In this document: positions 26,132 through 36,225 of the stretch, piece after piece
Position numbering within the stretch: position 1 is the first letter of the stretch
How the letters are laid out: the number at the start of each line of letters is the position of its first letter
Assembly (NCBI GenBank): GCA_964019695.1
Contig: OZ026519.1
Span: forward strand, 31,091,213-31,155,212
Direction: 5' to 3'
Origin: Loripinus fragilis
Taxonomy: Eukaryota; Mollusca; Bivalvia; Lucinida; Lucinidae
Length of the DNA: 64,000 nt
Notes under the pieces: generated by a model
Database searches by the model: none
Seen by the model: only the letters and a program-made list of their open reading frames with translations
What the model was told of the DNA's origin: nothing
Position numbers and translations under genes: made by a program

Positions 26132-27674
26132 TACAGCTGCTTTCCAAAATCTTTATAGATAGCGATTTTTGTCATAATTATTTACATACCCTATACGTGT
26201 TTGCGTGTTTGTTGTAAACATATGCTTTGTCTGATGTATGATTTTTTTCTGCCAATACACGAACGATATATCTAGTTATAGTGAGTAACAATATTTATTG
26301 CTCTTGGAGATTTTTTGTATCAAGTTTTAACTTCTGAAAAAGTTGTATATATTTTTAGTAAATCAAAGTTGCTTATCAAAACTCTATTTCAAATTAAGGG
26401 CTAATAAGGAGAGCAACAAAGAACACTGTGGTGGTCATCTATAATGTCATGTGTACCAAGCATTGTGAATATACTTTGAGAATTGAAGCTATCCAGTGTA
26501 TCAACAATGAATCACTTGATTGACTTGGGTGTATGTGCACTAGTGGGTTGTACAAATTTTATAACTTAACAAAATGACTTTTAAAAGATATTTTAAGCGC
26601 ATTTTTTGATGTTCAAAATTGATGCTACATAGTAAGTGCCCTTTATTAGGAGAAAGACCGAAAGTAAAATACTGCCAAACAGTTAGAATGGACCAAGTGG
26701 GTTTGAAATTGTATTAAGATTGGGAAATGGCATCTTTAAGATGAATCCACACTCCAAACCTATTATCATCGAAAACTCAGAATGTCGAGTATCTAAAACA
26801 CGAAAATGTTAATCCACATTACATTGATTGGTGTGTAAAAATCCACTTGGAGTTGAAGATAGGGCTATCTCATGACATACTGGTGATTGTTTCATTTACA
26901 AGCTTAAGTTGGGGGACCCCTTTGAAGTCATGAGATAGCCCCCTATCTTCGACTTCCAGTGGATTTTTACACACCAATCAATGTAATGTGGATTAACATT
27001 TTCGTGTTTCAGATACCAGCCATTCTGGGTTTTCGATGAGAATAGGTTGGGAGTGTGGATTCATCTTAAAGGATGACATTTCCCAATCTGAATACAATTT
27101 CAAACCCACTTGGTCCATTCTAACTATTTGGCAGTACTTTCCATTAGGTCTTTCTCCTAATAAAGGGCACTTACTATGTTGCACCAATTTTGAACATCCA
27201 AATAGGCGCTTGAAATATCTTTTAAAAGTCATTTTGTTAAGTTTTAAAATTTGTACAACCCACTTGTGCACATACACCCAAGTCAATCAAGTGATTTATT
27301 GTCGATACACTGGATAGCTTCAATTCTCAAAGCATATTCACAATGCTTGGTACACATGACATTATAGATGACCACCACAGTGTTCTTTGTTGCTCTCCTT
27401 ATTAGCCCTTAATTTGAAATAGAGTTTTGATAAGCAACTTTGATTTACTAAAAATATATACAACTTTTTCAGAAGTTAAAACTTGATACAAAAAATCTCC
27501 AAGAGCAATAAATATTGTTACTCACTATAACTAGATATATCGTTCGTGTATTGGCAGAAAAAAATCATACATCAGACAAAGCATATGTTTACAACAAACA
27601 CGCAAACACGTATAGGGTATGTAAATAATTATGACAAAAATCACTATCTATAAAAATTTTGGAAAGCAGCTGTA
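26132..27674. repeat. Large palindrome: about 745-bp arms, 50-bp loop
   Basis: The left arm, 26132-26876, begins 'tacagctgctttcc' and ends 'ctatctcatgac'. The right arm, 26927-27674, begins 'gtcatgagatag' and ends 'ggaaagcagctgta'. The arms match along their whole length with scattered substitutions (I judge well over 90 percent in the parts compared). Open frames of 97 and 93 codons on opposite strands at 26993-27317 lie inside the right arm. The matching left-arm stretch has in-frame stops, so I do not call them genes. It may be a foldback or MITE-type element; no convincing target duplication was seen. A transcript through it would fold into one long hairpin. Confidence 0.85.
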
Positions 27675-27679
27675 TCCCT

Positions 27680-29700
27680 TTAACTGAAGCCAAACTTAAC
27701 AGTCTTTAGATACAAAGAGATGATAACCATAAGAATAAGCATGAAGGTTACCATTTGTGGACAGAATTGTTACAATTAAAAAGAGAATGAATGCATGTTT
27801 TCTTTTTTTTCTTTACTTTATTTGGACCTACCCTAAAAATGATTTGCAATTTCAAATATTGTGAGTTAGCTTTTATCCTTGATTGTAATCAATTTAGTTG
27901 TTGTAATCAATTATAGCTGATGAGCTTTTATGTTTTATGGCTTATGCAAGGAATACTATTTTTTAATAAGCTACTAAATGCTCACTATTATGTTTCATCT
28001 AAATTGAGCTGTAGATAGTGAAGAACATGTCTTACATATATCAACTATCTCTTGATAACTACGCAAACAAGGATAAGCATAGGAGAGCTAAACTATATCA
28101 ATTATTTTTTTAAGAAAAATAATTTGACCATTTAAATAAGTAGTTCTTTAAAAGCTGTTTACATATTTAATAAGAAAAAACTTCCAAGGTGTTTTATATA
28201 ATATGTTTAAGTATTTTTCAATAGGCAGCAATTTATATCCTCTAGTAGTATTAACTCCCATAGTGGTTATATTACACTAAATTAATATATATAAAGAAAG
28301 TAACATATAAAACAGTGAAAACTATGTGCATTTATTAGTTGCATTATACTGCTAGTCATTTGCTTTCAATAAAAAAATAATACTATATATACGTACAAAT
28401 AAGAAATAATTTGATATAATCACTATTGGAGTTCCTATATTAGGGTAACGTAGTTAACTTTGATAATGTAGGACAATCCTCCACCTGCCGAAGAGTTAAC
28501 ATATAGATACTCGTGTATTGCTTATATAATCATTTTTTATAGTAAACCACAATGAACAACAGAGGTTCAGAGGTCTTTTGACAGCACATGGTCAAGTAAT
28601 AGCAGTTTACTAACATGAATATATTTGAAATTGAGTAACGTATACAACAGTAATAAAATTATGCAGATTGTTTTGTTGCATACTGGCTGTTGGCTGCATT
28701 TATTTAAGTGTTTTCAATTCAATCAGCATATCCATAAGTAAAACAAAATAGAAATAACTTTGTATTTGCACAATATGATTTGAGACTATTATATGGTAAC
28801 AGAGTTAACAAGGCTGTAACACAGTGAAGCTCCAATTGCCAGTATCTAACATGATCCAGTTTGCATTTCATATTCATATATACATTTAATGTAGTTTTAG
28901 AAAATTAAAGTGAACAAAATTACCTTTTGATAGGCGGAAGGGTTCCATTAGCCAATTTTTCGGATGTTAGGTACGCGACTATTTGCATTTTGCTTTCAAG
29001 ATTAGAATGCTACTCTAGTATTATCTACTGCTGGTAATCACTTTCAAAACATGCCAGCTGAATATTTTTGGTTTTTAACCTGCATGACTTTATTCCATGC
29101 TTTTTAGCCAAAATAAGTGTTTGTTATTCTTCAAAATTTATAAAGTGGAGGCTATTTTCAAATGCCTCCAAAAGATATTCTATTAAAGATTGGGAGCTGA
29201 TCTCTGCAGTTTTGGATAGGTCAGTTTATTGCCTGTGTGGCAGAATCAACGACTATAGACCAAATAAACAGTCTTTAACAATTCAGAAGAAACGACAGGC
29301 GTAATAGTTCATCAAAAATTGGGTAGTAATGCAAACTGTCACAAGTAACATAGTGGATAACATTATTTTATTTTAAATGAAAAGGTTTTCTTGCTTTTTG
29401 ATTGGGTTATATAGAAATACTAAAATTGTATTCATTTGAATAGCCTTAATTACATTTTTGACATTTAAAAATTCTATGGCAATTGAACGATTTTTTATGG
29501 GTAACATACATAACAGGATTTTACAGACTTACGTTACACTTGTCAGAGGGCTTACATGTTTCAAAAAACTTGTAAGACATTGGGCTATATGGACATCATA
29601 GTCTTCCAAATCCCCCCTGGGGGGAGAGCAAAACAATATCTATCCCATGGCCTATTGTTGCGTTTTCGAACAGCGAAGGCTCACAGACTCGCGTGAGCCT
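27680..29700. other. Unannotated AT-rich stretch, 2 kb
   Basis: No gene or bounded element recognised. A 78-codon open frame at 29068-29304 has no domain. Confidence 0.5.
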
Positions 29701-29714
29701 TTGTCACCCACATA

Positions 29715-29850
29715 CCAAATATTAATACACTGGTCTTGTTGTTTCAGACAAGAACATTTCATATGTTTTCCTTATTATAAGTCAAAACATAAAACGTAAA
29801 ACTTTGTTTTGCCCAGAGACATAATTTGAATCGAATTTGTAGAAGTACAT
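29715..29850. repeat. 'Tttcagacaag' repeat family, copy 1
   Basis: Begins after 'cttgttgtttcagacaagaa' and includes 'atgttttccttattataag', a 'ttttgcccagagacataatt' block and a downstream 'agaagtacatgtatac'. Two further copies lie at 30535-30860. Confidence 0.65.
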
Positions 29851-29853
29851 GTA

Positions 29854-29880
29854 TACTGATCAAAAAAGAAACGTCACACG
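29854..29880. repeat. Possible Tc1-like left terminal repeat
   Basis: 'tactgatcaaaaaagaaacg' begins with TA and has the A-rich form typical of Tc1/mariner ends. It lies about 280 bp from the decayed transposase at 30150-30370 and interrupts the repeat family copied at 29715. The opposite end was not found. Confidence 0.4.
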
Positions 29881-30149
29881 TATTTAGTCAGTATTATCTG
29901 CGCCAATACCTATTTTATGTCAAAACAAATCATATAAAATCAATGAGTGTTCAGTTCTCAATAGATCAGTGTAATTGAATATAAGCTGCAACATCGTGTG
30001 TTAGACTGATAGCGTTCGGAATAAGTAAGAGGTCATAATAAAAATCACACATCAAAAATCATTTGTTCCAGTTCTTGATTTTATCGTCTAGTTTGAAACT
30101 TTGAGGTGTGTAGCATGTACAGTTGCCGGCTAGGACATATTTCAGTGCA

Positions 30150-30370
30150 TGAGTGTAAATTTACCTCGAAATTTACGGTCTTGTCTTGGAGTTGTTTTCT
30201 TACGTCGCGTCGGTCCTGTGCACCGATAGATATTCCTGTTTGCTCAAACCGTCTTACGAGGCTATGAGCATTAACGCGAGAGCAACCAAACTTATTTGCT
30301 GCTCGTATTACTCTTAGAACGGCGGCGACTTACCAAAAGCATTCCTACGCCCATTTCGATATACATGTAC
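30150..30370 (-). pseudogene. Decayed Tc1-like transposase, N-terminal helix-turn-helix remnant
   Basis: On the minus strand, about 30330 down to 30160, a conceptual reading gives 'AANKFGCSRVNAHSLVRRF' followed by 'EQTGISIGAQDRR'. This fits the N-terminal paired-like helix-turn-helix of Tc1 transposases (an 'A..FG.SR..I..L..RF.QTG' pattern). Just upstream another frame gives 'EMGVGMLL', which suits the preceding helix but needs a frame change, so the gene is broken. No DDE catalytic domain could be seen downstream (towards 29880), where the sequence is short and has stops. In an intact element this protein would cut and join transposon ends at TA sites. Only the DNA-binding start remains. The family call rests on pattern recognition by eye. 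Confidence 0.5.
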
Positions 30371-30534
30371 ACGTCGCATAAGTACAGTATACTTCGTGGA
30401 AGTTATTTGTTGCTTTTCGATGTTCTGACTCTAAAGAATCCCGAATAGTGTCTTTAAATATTCAAAATATCGTAATGATAATACCCCAGACATAAAAATA
30501 CAGTTTGAAGTTTTTCAACGTTATTCATGGCCTT

Positions 30535-30870
30535 ATAGTTTCAGACAAGATGATTTATATGTTTTCCTTATTATAAATCTATCAAAAAAGAGCCACTTTT
30601 GGCCCAGGGGAGTAATTTAAACAGCTCAGTGGAAGTGCACTAGATAATTCTACATAACACGTATTCATGTTCTAGGCATTGTGGAATCAGACAAGATGAT
30701 TTATCAGTTTTTCTCTATATCAGACTATATTCAAAACTTATGGTCCATGTGGCAGCCACTTTTTGCCTGAGGGACATAATTTAAACAATCTTGTTGGAGG
30801 TGTACTAGGTTATACTACATACCAAATATAAAGGCTCTAGGCCTTGTGGTTTCAGACAAGAATAATTTTA
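30535..30870. repeat. 'Tttcagacaag' repeat family, two tandem copies
   Basis: 'gtttcagacaagatgattta' (about 30539) and 'gaatcagacaagatgattta' (about 30685) head two units about 150-160 bp long. Each contains a 'gccacttttggcccaggg'-like block, 'taatttaaac', 'ggaagtgcacta' and 'ttctaggcattgtgg'. A third head begins near 30851. The unit also occurs at 29715-29850. Confidence 0.75.
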
Positions 30871-30874
30871 AAAT

Positions 30875-31390
30875 TTTAATTTCGTAAATCAATTTTTAGT
30901 TCTTTTACCAGGATATGCAACGGACTAAAACGCATGACAGACATCCAATATGTATAGATGCCTTGATATGTTTCATAAAATATATTAATTGTTATTTTCA
31001 AAGGTGATTATGTCTATTTTCAGAGAAACTCAATCTGCATTTAAAAAAACCCCAGGTGAACTCTTAACCATTTCAGCTCACATAACGAATCAATCACCAT
31101 AGGAAATTGTGACTTGAGACTTGATTTCATCAAAAGTTACAACCTAGTGGAATTAAATTCCCATTTAGCTGTGTAGGATGCTCCCGGGGTCAGTTAAATT
31201 GAGAGAAAAAACGACATAACTAGATTTAAAGACACATTTAATGCAGTATGGAGGATAATTTTCGCTGCGATATTCTGTTTTGTCGATATTACATTGGTTC
31301 AGATATGAAGCGCTTACACATTATCGATAATAAAAGTCGCATTTGTTGTCATCCCTCAACTCCGTTAAATTCGACAACGAAATACTGGAT
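30875..31390. other. Unannotated stretch
   Basis: Nothing recognised; the 64-codon open frame at 31248 has no domain. Confidence 0.45.
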
Positions 31391-31394
31391 TAAT

Positions 31395-31640
31395 TTACCA
31401 TTTGAGCCGCGACGTGTGATTTCCAACTATGTGGTATTGTAACAAGTGTAGACTCAGACGAGCCTGTGCAGCCTCCATTCAAAGGTAGAAACTCCAAATG
31501 CTGTTCGGTCGGTAGCTTAACAGTCATGGTATATTCAAGCGACTAGCAAAGGCTCTGATTAGACTGCACGTATGCGCAGGGTGATCTGATTCTTTGCTGG
31601 TCGCACATATTACATTGTTGGAAATCTCATTTTCAGCTTA
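31395..31640. mobile_element. Palindromic MITE, copy 1
   Basis: The left end 'gtgtgatttccaac' (about 31407) and the right end 'gttggaaatctcatttt' (about 31616) are inverted. The interior 'gtagactcagacgagcctgt', 'gttcggtcggtagcttaa' and 'gcaaaggctctgatta' is matched, inverted, by the copy at 41392-41575. Related 'agcctgtgca'-type palindromes are familiar in bivalve genomes, which is a background impression and not a search result. Confidence 0.65.
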
Positions 31641-31649
31641 AATGCTTCG

Positions 31650-32160
31650 TAAAACTGGTACATTTGGCGTGCGTTTCAGTTTTCAGAATCACTGACAATA
31701 GTTAACCCTGCGAACGGACAGCAGCCTTAGCAAACCAGTGATGAGAAGTGAGGGGGGGGGGCTTAAATACATTTTACTGTCGAAAAATGCTCGCCCTAGA
31801 TTATGTTGATGTTCAAACACAAGTACTAACATGGATGTTTGCCATCCTTCACAATGCATCAGCACAGAGAAACAATCTGATCAAATTAACACACCCTGAT
31901 GAATCACAGATAGTTAGAGCTATAAAAAAAACTCAAGTTACGCCATTGTTGGCCTAGCCAACGATAAGCATGGGACACCTACCAATGGACAATAGCTTTA
32001 CGTCATGGCTGCCATGCAGTTAAAGAGGAAAACATAGCTATAAACCGTATTTGGGTTAGCAAACATAATGTAGTATCTTTTATATATCCCATTATTTTAT
32101 AACGTTTGATTATCTTATTGAATTATTCACTGAAACTAGGGTTTCAAACATGTATTTTGA
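31650..32160. other. Unannotated stretch
   Basis: A G run (31750-31759) and a 69-codon open frame at 31748. No domain or repeat recognised. Confidence 0.4.
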
Positions 32161-32164
32161 ATTT

Positions 32165-32335
32165 TTAAACTAATAAAGTGAGTGAGAGTAGTCAGTACAT
32201 ATCACACAGTGCAGACCAACCTACGGCACCGTGAGGAAGAGCTACTGAACATTAACTTTTACCAGACATCCCGAAGACAATAAAAGCAAAGTAACCACCT
32301 GTCTCTTTTTCTTGCCAAGATAATTGCAAAACAAG
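32165..32335 (+). repeat. Retroelement-tail family L, copy 3
   Basis: Reads 'agtgagtgagagtagtcagt', 'acacagtgcagaccaaccta', 'accgtgaggaagagctac', 'catcccgaagacaataaaag' and 'gccaagataattgcaaaac', in the same order as 56296-56460. Confidence 0.7.
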
Positions 32336-32624
32336 AAAGGACACTACGTAACGCATGCAAAAAAAAACTTAAAACAAGATCCCACAAACATTGGGAGGTA
32401 CTTCTTTCTTCTGTGCTGCTATCCGTTCCAAGTCAACAGCTATGGTCATGGCGGGACGGTCAGTTCATCTTACCACACTTTTATCTGGGCCAGCATGAAC
32501 AAGCAATTAACCAGTACTTCGTGCACATACTTTCGCTTTTAACTTACAAGAACCCTTCTTGAATGATTCAGCAGAAGGGAGAAGCATGACCGTAGAAATT
32601 ATTTTATGATAAATCTACAGAAAG

Positions 32625-32730
32625 TATGGGACCGGACTGGGATCGAACTCGAGACCCCTGGATCTGCAGTCAGACTCGCACCTGTTGCAAGACACGTTAC
32701 CGACTGCTCTACGCGGCCAGGTCAGTGGGA
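32625..32730 (-). repeat. tRNA-derived SINE-like sequence (minus)
   Basis: On the complement, 'gcgtagagcagtcggtaac' resembles an A box and 'gagttcgatcccagtccgg' contains a B box, with about 45 bp between. The tRNA-like region is embedded in repeats and lacks a clean acceptor stem, so SINE is preferred over a tRNA gene. Confidence 0.55.
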
Positions 32731-32739
32731 AGTACATAT

Positions 32740-33090
32740 ACCATACCACAAACAAAAAGCAGTTGTACAACTACAGGTCAAATCCCAACCAATGTCATTT
32801 AAAGGCGGACACATAAGAACACAAAAAGTGACACACATACAAAGCAACCCAACAACCACAGGTCATAGACTTACCAATGGCATATCGTAGAAGAAACATA
32901 AGAACACAGAGACACACATAAAGAATTCCTACAACCACAAGTCACATGCCCACAAATGGCTTATAGAGGAAGAAACATAAGAACACAAGTAGTGGCACAC
33001 ACATAAAGCAATCACACAGCGACAGGTCACAGACCAACAAATGACATCTATAGGAACAAAGATAAGAACACAAATAGTGACACACATATA
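32740..33090. repeat. 85-bp satellite, left part (about 4 units)
   Basis: 'acataagaacaca', 'cacacacataaagcaat', 'acaaccacaggtca' and 'accaatggca' recur with spacings of about 79-87 bp (near 32812, 32896, 32975 and 33060). The same units resume at 43727 after a 10.6-kb insertion. Confidence 0.85.
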
Positions 33091-33339
33091 CTGCTCAACT
33101 AAAGTTTAGCACGGATTTTAATATGATGCCCCACTTTGAATAAACATGAAATATTTTATTTGATGTTATCAACATGTATGGGGATCTTGAAATTTACGTT
33201 TTTTCGTGTCCGCCAGACAAAAGGTAATCTGGTTAGGCGTCTCGTGGATTGACGTTAAATTTGAAATCATGGGCATGTAAAGGATACACGTCTACATTGG
33301 AAATTGAAACTTTTGATTCTAAAGCCCCGTTCTCACTGT

Positions 33340-33660
33340 CCCGGTTTAAGGTGCCGGTTCATCCCGGTTTGAGGATCCGGGATGAACCGTGATGAACTGT
33401 GTCACAACCATGGCGGCACCGTGGACAACCTTGGAGATCCGGGATGAACCGTGTTGAACCGGCTCATTTCCCCGGTTGTTTTAAAATGTTTAAAACAACC
33501 GGGACTCACCGGGAGTAACCGGGAAGGCTGTCAAATACCGTGATAAACTGGGAAGACGCCGGGAGCAACCGTGTCTCCACCGGGACGGCGTCGGGGCGAT
33601 ACCGGCGCAATCCAGGAACATCCGTGTCTCCACCGTTATAAACCATGCGGTTCCACTGCC
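33340..33660. repeat. Left subterminal array of element B
   Basis: Short GC-rich words recur in both orientations: 'ccgggatgaaccgtg', 'ccgggagtaaccggg' and 'gtgtctccaccg'. A perfect hairpin, 'cccggttgttttaaa' against 'tttaaaacaaccggg', sits at about 33471-33503. The GC content is far above its surroundings. Confidence 0.7.
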
Positions 33661-33827
33661 TATGTATATTGTTATGTACACCCATTATATATATATATTT
33701 CCTCCCCTAGCATTTGTTTTGCTCTTTGTCATATCTAGACACACTAATTATTTGGTGTATTTATATATATATATATTGATGTTCAAGCTTAGATCATAAA
33801 ATAGGATTGAAATTACCTCTTGTTAGT

Positions 33828-33933
33828 CCAATCAGTGATTACCCTTTTCATCCAATCAGAAGCCAGGTGTTGACCAATCAATGATTACCATTTTTATCCA
33901 ATCAGCAGACAGGAGAGTTAATTATCAGCCAAT
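33828..33933 (+). promoter_or_regulatory. Five CCAAT boxes in LTR U3
   Basis: CCAAT occurs at 33828, 33852, 33874, 33898 and 33929, all on the plus strand and each followed by CA, with spacing of 22-31 bp. CCAAT boxes are NF-Y sites in animal promoters. The array lies 45-150 bp upstream of a TATA-like motif, a sensible distance for an enhancer/promoter. The 3' LTR has the same array. Confidence 0.65.
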
Positions 33934-33977
33934 CAGATATTTGTTTAATGGAATAACCCTTGAAATGAACTTGCCCA

Positions 33978-33985
33978 TATATAAA
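33978..33985 (+). promoter_or_regulatory. TATA-like box of the LTR promoter
   Basis: TATATAAA downstream of the CCAAT array, followed by non-repetitive sequence. The 3' LTR equivalent is at 40242-40249. The transcription start is not determinable from sequence alone. Confidence 0.5.
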
Positions 33986-34934
33986 GCATTGATAGGAGTG
34001 CATTTGGTCAGTTGGCTTATGACTGCTGAACCGAAAGGTCTGAATAAGATCAATTGGAAGGCTACAAAGGCTATTGGACAGCTAAGAAGATATAATATAC
34101 TGGTAATTTATCTACAAAGTGAGGAGTTGACTGAAACATGTCTACCGAGCTTTGTAGTTTATTTTATCACAGTATATAGTGACTGAGCATCAGAGATCTG
34201 GCTCATTGCAGCTCATTGTCTTAAAGGCTATTTGACAGACAAGAGCAAATATATATATTTAGTGGCTAGGCCTCTCATGAATCCTGTATAAGGCGATTGC
34301 GAGACCTAGCTCACTCTAGCTCATTTGTTTACAAGACAACTTTGTGGCTGCTCACATTGTGACAGCCTGTTTTATATATTTAACCTTGTGGTTGCTCCGG
34401 CAGTGTTGTCACTCCGGTAAATGTTGTACAACACAGTATAATACTTATTTAGCTTTGGTTATTCCAACGGCTAGCTGCTTTGACAGCGTATTTATACTTA
34501 TTTTCCTATGTAGGATATAGACTGCTCTTGCAGTATTTGTCATAGTGTTGTACTTTTGTAGTCTTTGGGCTCAAATAACAAGGTTGTTAAGGTTGTTTTA
34601 AATATATCAGTTTGAGCTGCTCAATATTGCTCTGATAGTACTTTTGTGCTCACTGTGGCTCACTATATATATATAAGTGATCAAGGGTTTAAATTTTACT
34701 ACTTGGACTGCTTTGATTATAGTTATTGTCAACTTTTGCTCATGTCATAATATGTGAATGGTTTTATTATTAAACACCAAGTAGGTGACTCAATCATTGT
34801 TTGGAGCAGATAGCTCTGTCTTAATTGGGAAAAATCATTTATAGCTCATTTGGGCTCATTTAAGTTGAGCTCTTTTGAATTGTATTACTATCTTGTTGCA
34901 CCTAGGCTTGCAAAGCATACCTGGGCGTTACAAT

Positions 34935-34952
34935 TGGGGGCTCCTCCGGGAT
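34935..34952 (+). other. Primer-binding site, tRNA-Pro type
   Basis: 'tgggggctcctccgggat' starts two bases after the 5' LTR. Its complement would pair with the 3' end of tRNA-Pro; compared with the primer site known for tRNA-Pro-primed retroviruses there is one difference in 18 (C for G at position 10). This marks where minus-strand DNA synthesis starts. Confidence 0.85.
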
Positions 34953-35040
34953 ACATTCCCATTGATAACGATAAGTGCATTTTTAGTTCTCCAAGTAGTA
35001 AACCCTAATACTTTTGCTTAGTTGGACATTTTTATTGAAA

Positions 35041-36225
35041 ATGGATCCACAAGTTGAAGACTTTGTTAGTGAGCCAACTATTGAGAAGTTGTTAAAATTG
35101 AAAAGGGAACACCTGATCTCTTTGATGAGCCATTATGGCCTTGTGGTCGATAAGTCAAAGAGGAAGGCTCAGATCAGGGATGTATTGATCTCTCATATGG
35201 TCAAGAATGATATTTTGAATGATGATGCTCTGGAATATATGTCCAAAGAAGAAAAGTCAGACACACTGAGGATAAGAGAAGTGGAGCTTGAGCATGAGAA
35301 AGAAATGAGATTAAGAGAATTAGAATATGAAAGAGAAAAACTAGAGTTTGAAAAAGAGCAAGAGAGGAAAAGACTTGAGCAAGAAAGAGAAAAACGAGAG
35401 TGTGAAAAAGAGCTCAAACTTAGGGAGCTGGAAATAATGGCAGCTGAGAAAGAAAAAGATAGGGTTATGAAAATAAAGCTGGAGCAATCAAAATTGGAAC
35501 ATTTTGATGCCTCCAAATATGTGAAGTTTGTCCCACCTTTCATAGAGAAAGATGTTGACAAGTACTTTCTTCTTTTTGAGAAAGTAGCGAAAGATTTGAA
35601 CTGGCCTTTGGACAAGTATACTATACTTCTTCAAAGTGCTCTCAAAGGTAAAGCCAGTGAGACATACACTGCTCTGTCTCCAGAGCAGACATCTGATTAT
35701 CAGTTTGTTAAGGAAAGCATCCTTAAGGCTTACCAACTTATTCCTGAGGCTTACAGGCAAAAGTTCAGAAATTACAAGAAAGAAGGTGACAAAACACATG
35801 TGGAATTTGGTAGAGAGAAAGAAAGATTATTGGATAGGTGGTGTGCTAGTGAAGAGATAAGGAAAGATTATGAAAGATTAAGGCAGATGATTTTATTGGA
35901 GGAATTTAAAAATTGTGTACATCCTGCCATCAAAAACTATATTGCTGAGCAGAAAGCAAGCACACTGAGCAAAGCAGCAGAGATGGCAGATGAATACTTT
36001 CTCTCCCATAAACATTTGCTTCAGAAAGGTTCTCCTCAACAAACATTTCAGAGAACCTTTCACTCAAATAAGAATAGGTTTGAGGTTAGCTTGTCTTCCC
36101 CTAAGACTACTGATTCAAAACCTACTGATACAAAATCCACATTTCAGAAGTCTCAATGGAACTCAAGTCAAGATCACCGTCCAACTTGTTTCTATTGCAG
36201 AAAAAAAGGGTCATGTTATTTCTGA
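35041..36225 (+). CDS. gag: Gag-like protein of the Gmr1-like retrotransposon, frame broken in the zinc knuckle
   Basis: About 394 codons from ATG at 35041 (an upstream in-frame ATG at 35014 is possible but lies in the leader). Gag packages the element RNA into particles in the cytoplasm. Residues about 70-150 are an extremely charged, Glu/Lys/Arg-rich coiled coil (35250-35490). A capsid-like region with 'VEFGREKERLLDRW' and 'LILLEEFKN'-like helices follows (about 35500-35990), resembling the SCAN/retroviral capsid C-terminal fold. The C-terminal zinc knuckle starts as CFYC at 36187-36198, but the frame changes at a run of seven A at 36201-36207: the GH...C half lies in the next frame and gag stops at 36225. 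The break falls inside a domain, which looks more like an indel or homopolymer error than a regulated shift; a programmed +1 shift cannot be excluded. Confidence 0.85.
   Translation: MDPQVEDFVSEPTIEKLLKLKREHLISLMSHYGLVVDKSKRKAQIRDVLISHMVKNDILNDDALEYMSKEEKSDTLRIREVELEHEKEMRLRELEYEREKLEFEKEQERKRLEQEREKRECEKELKLRELEIMAAEKEKDRVMKIKLEQSKLEHFDASKYVKFVPPFIEKDVDKYFLLFEKVAKDLNWPLDKYTILLQSALKGKASETYTALSPEQTSDYQFVKESILKAYQLIPEAYRQKFRNYKKEGDKTHVEFGREKERLLDRWCASEEIRKDYERLRQMILLEEFKNCVHPAIKNYIAEQKASTLSKAAEMADEYFLSHKHLLQKGSPQQTFQRTFHSNKNRFEVSLSSPKTTDSKPTDTKSTFQKSQWNSSQDHRPTCFYCRKKGSCYF

Larger units (their letters stand above)
33670..34932 (+). repeat. 5' long terminal repeat of the Gmr1-like retrotransposon
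   Basis: Begins TGTTATGTACACCC and ends GCGTTACA, so it has the standard TG...CA form; length 1263 bp. It matches 39932-41196 almost base for base, with only a handful of substitutions and AT-microsatellite length changes noticed by eye. ATAT lies directly outside both LTRs (33666-33669 and 41197-41200), consistent with a short target duplication of about 4 bp, although AT-rich context makes this weak. A 101-codon open frame at 33881-34186 is present in both LTRs, has no domain and is not called a gene. Confidence 0.95.

Noticed and set aside
26993..27317. Open frames of 97 and 93 codons on opposite strands
   Set aside because: They overlap inside the palindrome arm, and the matching part of the other arm contains stops; no domain recognised.
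33881..34186. 101-codon open frame in both LTRs (also 40145-40450)
   Set aside because: Identical because the LTRs are identical; it has no domain and lies across the CCAAT/TATA promoter region.
35193..35615. 140-codon minus-strand frame opposite gag
   Set aside because: Ser/Phe-rich shadow of the charged coiled-coil coding region on the plus strand.
36190..36225. Programmed +1 frameshift between gag and pol
   Set aside because: The shift falls inside the zinc knuckle and on a homopolymer run, and two further breaks occur downstream; an indel is the simpler reading, though not excluded.
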